From Streptomyces sp. DvalAA-43 (GTDB lineage Bacteria; Actinomycetota; Actinomycetes; Streptomycetales; Streptomycetaceae), in the NCBI RefSeq assembly GCF_900091725.1, contig NZ_FMBW01000095.1:124001-188000 (forward strand): DNA of 64,000 bases, read 5' to 3'. Shown piece by piece: positions 17,101 through 24,005 of the stretch. Position 1 is the first letter of the stretch, and each line of letters begins with the position of its first letter. A program made the position numbers and the translations under genes. Under the pieces are notes generated by a model that was given only the letters and a program-made list of their open reading frames with translations, was not told where the DNA came from and did not search any database.

Positions 17101-18384
17101 CAGGCCGAAGGAGGCCGTTCCCGCCCCCTCCTTGACGACGATGTTGTTGGTGAAGGCGAGGCCGTGCTTCTTCGTCGTGTTCTCGTTGACGACGGTCTGG
17201 CTGACTCCGTCGCCCACGTACACCGTGTTGTTGTGGGCCCGTACGCCGTCGAAGGACCCCGAGCAGGTCTCGATGCCCCGGTAGTGGTCGTTGCGGCTGA
17301 CGTTGTAGCGGATGACCGCGTCGCCGAGCTTGCCGGTGGCGGTGCAGACGAGGAAGAAGCCGCCCGCGTTGTCGTGGCTGACGTTGTACTGGAAGACGGT
17401 GCCGAAGGTGCCCTCGTCGACGTCGTACGCCATGCCGTCGCGGGTGGTCTCGCCGCCGGACACCTCGTTGTACTGGAAGACGGTGTTGTCCGCGTTCCAG
17501 GGCCACATGCCCGCGTTGTAGCCGGCCGAACGGCGCTGGAAGCCGTCGAGCCGGTTGCGCTCGACGAGGGCGCCGTCGGTGGCCGTCATGACGATGCCGT
17601 CGCCGCCCAGGTCCTTGAGGGTGTTGCCGCGGACCACGACCCGTGTGGACGGCAGGAACGGGGGGCCATCGGGGTCGTAATCGCCGTGCACGGGACGGTT
17701 GTTCCAGGTGGAGGCGAAATAGACGCCCTCACGGTCCACGCCGGTGACGGTGTTCCCGGCGACCACGACGTCATCGAACTTCGTCGGCTTCTCCGTGCCC
17801 GTGACGGAGAAGAGAATGCCCGCCGATCCCGTGGTGCCCTTGGTGTCGTCGCCGCGGATGTCGTGGATGTCGAGGCCGGTCAGACGGTAGTGGGTGCCGG
17901 TGCCGAAATCCTCCAGCTGGACACGCACACCGCGCTTGTTGCGTCCCGGCGCACCCGAGTTGGTGATCTCCAGGCCGCTCGCCTCGACCCACTGGGTGTT
18001 CTTCAGCAGGAGCGTCTCGGCGTTGCCGCCGCCATCGATCACGGGCTTGGCGCCGGTACCGTACGCCCCGATCACCAGGGGTTTGCCAGGCCGGCCCGAT
18101 CCGTTCGGGGCAAGGGTGCCGGTGCAGCGGGTGCCGCGCCTGAGCAGGATCCGCGAACCGGTCTTGAGCGCGAGGCCGTTGACCCGGTCCAGGCTCTGCC
18201 AGGGGAAGGCGGACGATCCGGTCTGGACGGACGCGTCCGCCGAGCAGTCGACGTACTGGGTCTCGCGGTTGCTCGTGCGGTTGCTGTCGGCGGCGGCCGA
18301 CGGCACGGCGGCTGCGAGCAGGGACAGGACGGTGGCGGCGACGGCCACGGGGATCGGACGGTTACGTATGCGCCATCGATGCAT
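14143..18384 (-). CDS. Multidomain secreted alpha-L-fucosidase (beta-helix + CBM + LamG + GH29 + F5/8C)
   Basis: A 1413-aa secreted protein. Signal peptide 1-32; right-handed parallel beta-helix about 60-500 with many Asn-rich turns; a carbohydrate-binding module-like domain about 525-660 (LANGGFEKGLADWS start); a LamG/concanavalin-like domain about 663-870; a Gly/Pro linker with Cys; a GH29 catalytic domain about 926-1290; and a C-terminal discoidin-like (F5/8C) domain to the end. The GH29 barrel is identified by FVHYGMNTFTDKEWGDG, VKHHDGFLLYPSRY and the nucleophile-bearing VWLDGANPW (Asp about 1124). GH29 enzymes release terminal alpha-L-fucose by retention. ATG 18384 follows GAGGGAG with 9-bp spacing. 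The N-terminal beta-helix could act on a second polysaccharide or bind it. Monocistronic. Confidence 0.88.
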   Translation of the reverse strand: MHRWRIRNRPIPVAVAATVLSLLAAAVPSAAADSNRTSNRETQYVDCSADASVQTGSSAFPWQSLDRVNGLALKTGSRILLRRGTRCTGTLAPNGSGRPGKPLVIGAYGTGAKPVIDGGGNAETLLLKNTQWVEASGLEITNSGAPGRNKRGVRVQLEDFGTGTHYRLTGLDIHDIRGDDTKGTTGSAGILFSVTGTEKPTKFDDVVVAGNTVTGVDREGVYFASTWNNRPVHGDYDPDGPPFLPSTRVVVRGNTLKDLGGDGIVMTATDGALVERNRLDGFQRRSAGYNAGMWPWNADNTVFQYNEVSGGETTRDGMAYDVDEGTFGTVFQYNVSHDNAGGFFLVCTATGKLGDAVIRYNVSRNDHYRGIETCSGSFDGVRAHNNTVYVGDGVSQTVVNENTTKKHGLAFTNNIVVKEGAGTASFGLKGNGVTLSHNTLVNVRDAPADPGGSTADPRLTDRTGALPDGLRLHTGSPALGAGTAVAGDVARDLYGNRVPAPPNTGAYQGRGVTGAAPDPVGAAPAALANGGFEKGLADWSTRNATASTDARTGSGALRLNAPAGNFATAEQTVSGLEPATVYELSGWVRSDGTPTALGAKGYGGSKDNQVSATAWTRTALQFTTGANNTTATVYCYREKPGQASCDDLELTESGPRAALTSKVKVGFGGSFTTATGYTPSTGENVDGTLGRMTGSEQLDGGAVTLGGGGQGITYSPREAVTDGKYLTKNILSEALVRRTAGAELDFDTVLSLAGGGYYRYRSGSQNVTQFGMYGPEAPWYEQQQDGPDLPSDAYTHVALAYSTTGTTGPGVARLTAYINGCQAGTALVNQVAAADAAKGVLAFGNDAGTRNRGLHGSLDGVAVATYTGTVTPDDFQLTVPGSGCGGGTPPLPPGCDTDPGTSGPVTPSSVITVAACDRPDRIVEKAAHVVPDAKQLAWQQKELTAFVHYGMNTFTDKEWGDGTEAESVYNPTGLDPDQWMASLKAGGFKQVILTVKHHDGFLLYPSRYSDHSVRNSPWWQDGANPKGDVFGAFVKAARSAGLGVGVYLSPADGAEIPAAGHRGKGRFGNNSAKKTVTVPTLVDGDDRTPATTYTYQADDYNAYFMNQLYELLTQYGRIDEVWLDGANPWAGQYDQPYQTTDWYDLIGKIAPQANVAINGPDIRWVGTETASGRDDEWSVIPFKGDPASRNRDDDMVVPPEGGDLASRDVLAAHHPDYLAWYPAESDVSIRPGWFWHGSQDSQVKTPAKLLDLYRTSVGRNSVLLLNVPPNRAGRISDPDTAALASFGQTVRATYGTNLLAPSGGSPLTDEELTSAWSPADDAHSGETVLECPQPVTFDRVVLQEDITRGQRVESFAVDIWDGTAWKTAVQAGTIGYKRIEYLSAPVTAAKVRLRVLGARANPHVAKLGLYKAS

Positions 18385-18698
18385 TCGTTTCGACTCCCTC
18401 TGTGCACGCTCTGTGCAGTGCTGAGAGCACTATGGTGCGAAGTGAGGTCGTCGCGAAAGACTTTGATCGGATGTATTGCCCTTCTTGCAACATCGAGCAG
18501 AAGAGAGCAAGGGAAATGAGCGGCGTACGCACTGCATTTGGCCACGGATTATCAGGGCACCGGCATCAAGGATCGGATGATTCCCCCGGCGATATCTCCG
18601 GGCGCCACACATCGGGCGGGGCGCCGTGCCGGTGAAGGTGCGCCGGGGCCCGCACGAGTGGGTGAGGGCTCCGGCGCATCGCCGGCCGGACCGGAGGG
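18385..18698. other. Intergenic region upstream of the fucosidase gene
   Basis: About 314 nt between the LPMO stop and the fucosidase start, both on the minus strand. It is visibly more A+T-rich around 18440-18540 than its surroundings, consistent with the fucosidase promoter. Imperfect repeats around TTCTTGCA and GCAGAAG (18483-18505) could be an operator, but the symmetry is weak. No gene supported. Confidence 0.4.
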
Positions 18699-19214
18699 TC
18701 AGCCGACGTTCACATCGATGCAGGCGTAGAAGGCGTTGGCGGTGTCCGCGATGTTCCACACCGCGAGGACCTTCTGCCTGCCCGTCAGGCTGCCGAAGTC
18801 GACCTGGTGGGTGACGGTGGCGCCGGGCTGCGCGCCGTTGTCGTTGAACTCGGCGATCTTCCGGCCGCCGGCGAAGTACTGCCAGGTGCTCGTGGCGTGC
18901 CGGGCGGTCAGCACCCACTGGAAGGAGGTGCTCCGGCTGATCGGGGTGACCTGCCACCCCTTGGAGTCGTCGTCGAGTTCGGCGAACCGGCTGTTGCCGC
19001 CGCTGCAACTGGTCAGCCCCTTGGGGCCTTCCACGCTCTGCGGCTCGTACTTGATCTCTCCGCAGCTCACGGTCCCGGCGGCGCACTGGGCCTGGCGGCT
19101 CGGCGGCGACGAGATGTATCCGTGCGCACTGGCGGAGCCGACCGGCAGGGTGAGCACCAGTACGGGTGCGAGTAAGGCACCGATGACTGCGGCCGTCTTC
19201 CTTTTCGCGTGCAT
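18699..19214 (-). CDS. AA10 lytic polysaccharide monooxygenase (chitin-binding type)
   Basis: A 171-aa precursor of a copper-dependent enzyme that oxidatively cleaves chitin (possibly cellulose) outside the cell. The signal peptide is residues 1-30, with cleavage leaving His31 at the mature N-terminus (HGYISSPPSRQ). That His and the His in LTARHATSTW form the copper-binding histidine brace. CGEIKYEPQSVEG, LAVWNIADTANAFY and a closing IDVNVG match Serratia CBP21 closely from memory, so a single-domain chitin-active LPMO is most likely. ATG 19214 follows GAAGGAG. A DasR-like half-perfect site lies about 165 nt upstream. Confidence 0.93.
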   Translation of the reverse strand: MHAKRKTAAVIGALLAPVLVLTLPVGSASAHGYISSPPSRQAQCAAGTVSCGEIKYEPQSVEGPKGLTSCSGGNSRFAELDDDSKGWQVTPISRSTSFQWVLTARHATSTWQYFAGGRKIAEFNDNGAQPGATVTHQVDFGSLTGRQKVLAVWNIADTANAFYACIDVNVG

Positions 19215-19378
19215 GCTTCTCCTTCACATGAGGCGTCGCCGCACACGAGCGGGCTATGGGGGCCCGGCAGTGGCAGACCGGCCTCTCCAGTGTGGGGGCC
19301 AAGAAGTGCGAAGGGCACGGCAGGAACCGCTGCCGCGTACGCCCGGGACTGTCGGACGTCCGGCAAGGGCACTGCACT

Positions 19379-19390
19379 TGGACTGGACCA
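19379..19390 (-). promoter_or_regulatory. Candidate DasR-responsive element upstream of the LPMO gene
   Basis: Read on the minus strand this is TGGTCCAGTCCA, 10 of 12 matches to the core TGGTCTAGACCA of the DasR (GlcNAc-sensing GntR repressor) site; flanks are poor. It lies in the 310-nt gap before the LPMO gene, which otherwise shows no gene. Chitinolytic genes are typical DasR targets. Confidence 0.45.
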
Positions 19391-19524
19391 TACCGATCGA
19401 CGCGTCCACGTCAAGACGTGCGTCACTGCCGGACGCCGGGCACACCCGCCGGACACCGGGCGAGGGGGATCGGGACCAACCGCGCCCGCACGCCCGGCCG
19501 CGCCGGGCCCCGCTCAGCGGGGCA

Positions 19525-20040
19525 TCACCAGCCCGTCACACCGTCGACGCGCTCGCGCACCAGGTCGGCGTGGCCGGTGTGGCGCGCGTACTCCGTGATC
19601 ATGTGCAGGTGGATCATCCGCAGTGAGTGCTCCTCACCGCCGTGGACGAAGGTGTCGTCCAGCGAGGCGGAGGCGACGATCTCGTCCGCGAGCCGGCACT
19701 CCTCGACGAGGCGGGCATAGTCCTCGGCCGCGCGGGCCGGGTCCAGGTCCTCGAAGTCCGCGTCCTTGCCCTTCTCCGGGTCGTACATCGGATCGAAGGC
19801 CTGGCCGGCGAACCGCTCCCGGAACCAGACGCGTTCGACCTTCGCCATATGGCGGATCAGCCCCAGAAGGGTGAGGTTCGACGGCGGTACCGTCTGTTCG
19901 GCGAGCTGCTCCCCGGTCAGGCCCGCGCACTTGTGCAGCAGGGAGTCGCGGAACCATGCGAGGTACCCCGTGAGCATCTCCCGCTCGCCGGCCACGCAGG
20001 ATCCGGGTGCGCGCTTCACCTCAGGTGCTGTCCATGTCAT
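19525..20040 (-). CDS. DinB/DUF664 family protein
   Basis: A 171-aa four-helix-bundle protein of the DinB superfamily. The metal-binding histidines are visible at LIRHMAKVERVWF (about residue 63) and HMITEYARHTGHAD (about 148-157). Actinobacterial members often act as mycothiol-dependent metalloenzymes (S-transferases or isomerases); the substrate is unknown here. ATG 20040 is the first start. The gene stands alone between the LPMO promoter region and a phosphatase gene. Confidence 0.85.
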   Translation of the reverse strand: MTWTAPEVKRAPGSCVAGEREMLTGYLAWFRDSLLHKCAGLTGEQLAEQTVPPSNLTLLGLIRHMAKVERVWFRERFAGQAFDPMYDPEKGKDADFEDLDPARAAEDYARLVEECRLADEIVASASLDDTFVHGGEEHSLRMIHLHMITEYARHTGHADLVRERVDGVTGW

Positions 20041-20155
20041 GGCATGATCATGCCTCGCCCGTGGGGAACCGGACAGGGTTTTTCACGGGGGCGGCCCGCG
20101 CTCGGCCCCGGGCCGGTCGGGTACCTCGGCCCGAGGCAGGGGCACCCGGCCGGAC

Positions 20156-20893
20156 TCACCCGGCGGGTTCGAGGAGGTGGCCGCGCAGCGCCTCCACCAC
20201 GTCCTCCCCCACACCGAGGAATTCGGTGGCGTAGGCGTGGACGGAGCCGTGCGCCGCGGCGAGGTCGGCCAGGAAGAACCGCATGATGTCGGCGGGCGCC
20301 CTGCCGTATCCGGGCCAGACCGGTCCCTGCCCGGGATGGTCCGCACGCCAGTCGGCCAGGAGCCGCTCGGTGGCGAGCTCGGTGAGGGCGAAATCGGCGA
20401 CGATGTCGTCCTCGGCCACGCCGAGCAGGGACAGGACGAGTGCGGCGAGCAGCCCGGTCCGGTCCTTGCCGGAGGCGCAGTGGAAGACGACCGGGCCGCT
20501 GTCCTCGGCGGCGATCACCTCCAGGGCGCGCCGGAGCTCCACGGCCCCGTCGTGCGCGACCTCGGCGTACCGGTCGGCCAGGAAGCGCCCGGTCTGCACC
20601 TCCGGGCCCAGCGCGGCCTGGTCGTAGGGCCGGTGCTCGATGCCGAGGTGGTGGTAGCGCAGTCCCGGGGCCTCGGGCACTCGCCCCTTGGCGGCGATCT
20701 CCCAGTCGTACCGCAGGTCTATGACCGTGCCGATACCCAGGGCCAGGAAGCGGTCCCAGTCCTCGCCGCGCAGTTTGCCCAGCGAGTCGGACCGGTAGAG
20801 CCGCCCCCGGCGGACCGGTCGGCCGCCCACAGCCGGATAGCCTCCGACATCACGGAAGTTGTGCAGTCGCTCGAACTCCATATGCCTGTTCAC
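20156..20893 (-). CDS. Tyrosine phosphatase-like protein (dual-specificity/MptpB type)
   Basis: A 245-aa cytosolic phosphatase. The P-loop is HCASGKDRTG (Cys-x5-Arg), the thiol-phosphate catalytic signature, in the form with Lys-Asp-Arg seen in bacterial MptpB/LipA-like enzymes acting on phosphotyrosine, phosphoserine or phosphoinositides. The N-terminus NFRDVGGY and GRLYRSDSL are family hallmarks. Start: GTG 20893 gives VNRHMEFERLHNF, which matches family N-termini as I remember them; an ATG at 20881 is the alternative. Its start faces that of the DUF1275 gene about 100 nt away. Confidence 0.85.
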   Translation of the reverse strand: MNRHMEFERLHNFRDVGGYPAVGGRPVRRGRLYRSDSLGKLRGEDWDRFLALGIGTVIDLRYDWEIAAKGRVPEAPGLRYHHLGIEHRPYDQAALGPEVQTGRFLADRYAEVAHDGAVELRRALEVIAAEDSGPVVFHCASGKDRTGLLAALVLSLLGVAEDDIVADFALTELATERLLADWRADHPGQGPVWPGYGRAPADIMRFFLADLAAAHGSVHAYATEFLGVGEDVVEALRGHLLEPAG

Positions 20894-20997
20894 GACGGGG
20901 GACTCTAAGCCAAGCGGTGGTACGGGACCGCCCGGCCCGGCACGCCGTACGGACCATGAGTGGCGTCCTCGGCGGGGGCGGGGCCGAGAATGCAGGC

Positions 20998-21672
20998 GTG
21001 TCCACTCGCGCGCGCCCCGCCGCCCCCGGCCCCGCCCCCGGGCTCGATCCACGGGGCGAATGGTCCCTGCTGCTCCTGTCGGCCGCCTCCGGAGCGGCCG
21101 ACGCGTTCGCCTTCATCTGCGTCGGCCAGGTCTTCGCCGGAGTGATGACCGGAAACCTCGTGCTGCTCGGGATCTCCGCCACCGGGGGCGGAGAACACGG
21201 AGTGGCGCTGCGGGTGATCACCTCGCTGATCGCCTACGGCATCGGTGTCGGCTGCGGTGCGTGGATGACCGAACGGCTGCGGTGGTCACTGCCGGTGATA
21301 CTACTGGCCGAGGTGGCCCTGCTGACGGCGGGAGCCGCGCTGTGGGCCCTGGACCCGACCACCTCCGGCGGAGGCCGGCTGGGGCTGCTGGTGCTGATCG
21401 CCGCGGCCATGGGCATCCAGGGCCGTATCCGCGCGACGCCCACCAACTACTTCACCGGCACGCTCACGGCCCTCGTCGGCCGGGCGGCTCTGCGGTCGTG
21501 GGAGCAGAGGGACCGCTGGGTGGCCGGCAGGCTGCTCGCGGTCGTGGTGGGGGCGGCCGTGACCGCGCTGGCCGTACGCCTCTGGCCGGGCGCGGCGGCC
21601 GCGGTCGCCGCACTGCCGACGGCGGGCGCACTGTTCGTCGAGACCTGGCGCCGACGGCCGTCCGTGGGCTGA
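20998..21672 (+). CDS. DUF1275 (YoaK family) membrane protein
   Basis: A 224-aa integral membrane protein with about six hydrophobic segments after a Pro-rich N-terminus. The hallmark SGAADAFAFICVGQVFAGVMTGNLVLLG is the conserved first-helix region of the YoaK/DUF1275 family, and TPTNYFTGTLTAL is its second conserved block. These proteins are presumed small-molecule transporters with unknown substrate. GTG 20998 is favoured; ATG 20956 in the same frame would add 14 residues. Confidence 0.82.
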   Translation: MSTRARPAAPGPAPGLDPRGEWSLLLLSAASGAADAFAFICVGQVFAGVMTGNLVLLGISATGGGEHGVALRVITSLIAYGIGVGCGAWMTERLRWSLPVILLAEVALLTAGAALWALDPTTSGGGRLGLLVLIAAAMGIQGRIRATPTNYFTGTLTALVGRAALRSWEQRDRWVAGRLLAVVVGAAVTALAVRLWPGAAAAVAALPTAGALFVETWRRRPSVG

Positions 21673-21684
21673 CCTCGGCAGAGA

Positions 21685-21706
21685 CCGGGGCGGAGGAAAG
21701 CCCCGG
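21685..21706 (+). terminator. Terminator-like hairpin after the DUF1275 gene
   Basis: A 7-bp stem (CCGGGGC / GCCCCGG) with an 8-nt loop starting 12 nt after the stop codon at 21672. A second CCCCGGC/GCCGGGG pairing overlaps it downstream. Confidence 0.55.
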
Positions 21707-21862
21707 CCGGATCGGGGGAATCCAGCCGGGGCGGCCAAGGGGTGGGCGCGGTACGCGGCATCCACATATAGGTGAACGATAAACCACCACATCCCGTTCC
21801 CGGAAACGCACCCCCGGACTGTGATCCACGGCACGGAATGCGGGATTCCGGCAGACCCGCGG

Positions 21863-22027
21863 TCAGCGCTCCTCGCGGAAGGGCACATGCTGCCCCACCA
21901 CGGGATCGAACTTGCGCAGCACGAGCCTGTCGGGGGTGTTCCGGCGACTCTTGCGGGTCACATAGCTCTGCCCGGTCCCGGCCGTCGACCGTAGCGTCAC
22001 AACGGGGCGGGCCTCACTGCGGGCCAT
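21863..22027 (-). CDS. rpmG: 50S ribosomal protein L33, zinc-independent (C-minus) paralogue
   Basis: A 54-aa basic protein: MARSEARPVVTLRSTAGTG, then SYVTRKSRRNTPDRLVLRKF, ending VPFREER. It has no cysteine, so it is the zinc-free form of bL33. Such paralogues replace the Cys4 zinc-binding protein in the large ribosomal subunit when zinc is scarce, freeing zinc. The gene is below usual ORF length thresholds. It starts at ATG 22027, with a Zur-like box 41 nt upstream, and converges with the DUF1275 gene. Confidence 0.93.
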   Translation of the reverse strand: MARSEARPVVTLRSTAGTGQSYVTRKSRRNTPDRLVLRKFDPVVGQHVPFREER

Positions 22028-22067
22028 GGGCGCCTCCAGACTCTTGCACCGAACCCACTCCCCATGA

Positions 22068-22082
22068 TGAGAATGGGTTTCG
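22068..22082 (-). promoter_or_regulatory. Candidate Zur box upstream of rpmG
   Basis: TGAGAATGGGTTTCG matches 11 of 15 positions of the actinobacterial Zur box TGAAAATGATTTTCA as I remember it, 41 nt before the start of the zinc-free L33 gene. Zur repression in zinc-replete cells is the known control for such paralogues, so position and function agree with the motif. Confidence 0.6.
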
Positions 22083-22222
22083 TTTTCGATCTACTGGTCC
22101 AACACGGCGGACCCCTGACTCATTCCCGCCGGTCACCGACGCCGCCCGCATATGCCGACGACCGGGCCGGGCGCGCGAGGCCGAAGCGGTGCACGCGGGC
22201 GCACAACCGTCCCCACACGCCG

Positions 22223-22238
22223 GTTGACTTGCGTCAAC
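22223..22238 (+). promoter_or_regulatory. Perfect palindrome GTTGACTTGCGTCAAC
   Basis: A 6-bp perfect inverted repeat with a 4-nt spacer in the 389-nt gap between rpmG and the SpoIIE-type gene, about 180 nt upstream of the latter. TTGAC could double as a -35 element. It looks like an operator, but I do not recognise the regulator. The rest of the gap holds only the Zur-like box. Confidence 0.4.
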
Positions 22239-22416
22239 GTCCGCAGACAGCAAGGCTGTTCGACGGATCGGGGCTCTGCGCAGCCTGTGGCATATGCCAG
22301 GAGCAACAACGGATCGAGTGTTGCCAAATCCCTTACGGGCACCCGCAGGCTGTGCGACAGTCGTCTTCGGTCCACCCTTCAGACTTGGTTGTGCCGCGCC
22401 TGTATCGGAGTACGAG

Positions 22417-23886
22417 ATGCCGCCCCCCCTGTCCGCGGACCGCGCCGCTCCGCAGCCGCCCGCGCGCGATGCCGTCGATGCGCTGATCCACCGGACCCGT
22501 CGGCTCCGGGGCGACGTGGACGCCGTGCGGCGGGACACGGTGCTGGTCGACGAGGAAGACCCGCAGCTGCGCTGGCAGCGGGCGCTGTGCGAACTGGCGG
22601 TCCATCATCTCGACGATCTCGGCGCGCACTTGGGACAGCTCAGGGAGGGCCTGCCGCCCCGGACCCCGGATCGCCCCGCGGCGGTCCCGGCGCAGAAGAC
22701 GATGCACGACGCCCACGGGGAGAGCACCAGGGCGCAGTACGACGAACCGAAGCAGGGATCGCTGATCGGCCGCGTGGGCAGCGCGGAGTGGAATCTGCTC
22801 ACCGACGAGGTCAGCTGGTCCGAGGAGCTGTTCCAGATCTTCGGCAGGTCTTCCGAAGCCGGCCCCCTCCCGCTGGACGAACTCCCTTCCTTGCTTCTTC
22901 CCGAGGACCAGCCCCTGCTCACCGCCCTGGTGACGGGCTGCCTGGTGGACGGAAAGCCGATAGACGGCGAGTTCCGCATCCTGCGGGCCGACGGCCGGAC
23001 GCGCACACTCCACATGATGGGCGAGCCCGTCCTCGACTCGGACGGGTGCACCGCCTCCATGTGGGCCGTCCTGCGCGACGTCAGTCGGCTGCGGCGCGGC
23101 CAGCAGGCGGTGCGCCGGACCCATGACACACTGCGCCACCAGGAGCACAGGGCACAGACCGAGCACCGGCTGGCCGTCGAGTTCCAGGAGGCCGTGCTCC
23201 CCCCGTGGCGGGGCTCGTTACGGCTCCCCCCGGAGGGGCCAGGCTCGCTGGACATCGCGGCCCACTACCTCCCGTCCGAGTCGAGCTCGCTCATCGGCGG
23301 TGACTGGTACGACGCGCTGGCGACGCCGGACGGCAGGACCTTCCTCACGGTCGGCGATCTGACCGGTCACGGCATCCAGGCCACCTCGGCCATGGCGATG
23401 CTGCTGGGCGCACTGCGCGGAATGGCCATGGCCGGCATCGAGCCGGGCGCTCTGATGGGGCACCTCAATCAGTTACTCGAATCCTCCCTCCAACCTGCTC
23501 TGGGCAGCGCGATGTGCTGCCGTGTCGATCCGGCCACCGGCACCCTGGCCTGGGCACAGGCCGGACACCCCGCACCGCTGCTGTTCCGCGGCGGAGAGGG
23601 GTGGCCGCTGCCCGCCCCGGACGGGGTCCTGCTCGGCGCGGCCTCCGGGGTCGCGTACGAGCAGGACGAAGTGCGCTTACTGCCCGGCGATGTGCTGCTC
23701 CTGCACACGGACGGGCTGAACCGTCACAGCGACCGGGGTGCGGGCGCGGACACGCTGCTCGCTCTGGCACCACGGTTGGCACAGGCACGTACGGCACAGG
23801 AGTGCCTGCGGACCGTCGTCACGGAGTTCGGCGGCACCGAGCGCCTGGACGACGCCTGCGTACTGGTCGCCCGCATCGGGGCATAG
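22417..23886 (+). CDS. PAS-SpoIIE (PP2C-type) protein phosphatase, three TTA codons
   Basis: A 489-aa signalling phosphatase. A charged N-terminus (1-110) is followed by a PAS-like sensor about 115-230 (VSWSEELFQIFGRSS and GEFRILRADGRTRTLHMMG) and a C-terminal SpoIIE/PP2C domain about 250-489. Metal-binding motifs are GGDWYDAL, VGDLTGHGI and LLLHTDGLNR. Such enzymes dephosphorylate anti-anti-sigma factors. ATG 22417 has GGAG six bases upstream. Three in-frame TTA leucine codons (23218, 23473, 23677) make translation depend on the bldA tRNA, tying it to development. Monocistronic. Confidence 0.9.
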   Translation: MPPPLSADRAAPQPPARDAVDALIHRTRRLRGDVDAVRRDTVLVDEEDPQLRWQRALCELAVHHLDDLGAHLGQLREGLPPRTPDRPAAVPAQKTMHDAHGESTRAQYDEPKQGSLIGRVGSAEWNLLTDEVSWSEELFQIFGRSSEAGPLPLDELPSLLLPEDQPLLTALVTGCLVDGKPIDGEFRILRADGRTRTLHMMGEPVLDSDGCTASMWAVLRDVSRLRRGQQAVRRTHDTLRHQEHRAQTEHRLAVEFQEAVLPPWRGSLRLPPEGPGSLDIAAHYLPSESSSLIGGDWYDALATPDGRTFLTVGDLTGHGIQATSAMAMLLGALRGMAMAGIEPGALMGHLNQLLESSLQPALGSAMCCRVDPATGTLAWAQAGHPAPLLFRGGEGWPLPAPDGVLLGAASGVAYEQDEVRLLPGDVLLLHTDGLNRHSDRGAGADTLLALAPRLAQARTAQECLRTVVTEFGGTERLDDACVLVARIGA

Positions 23887-24005
23887 CAGCACGGCGGCAT
23901 GCGTACAGAACCAGTCGGCCCCGTGGAACGCCGGACATGGCGTGACTACGCAGGAGGGTCGGGCCCGCCTACGGATACGGTGTTCGGACGGCCGATGGCC
24001 GCTTC

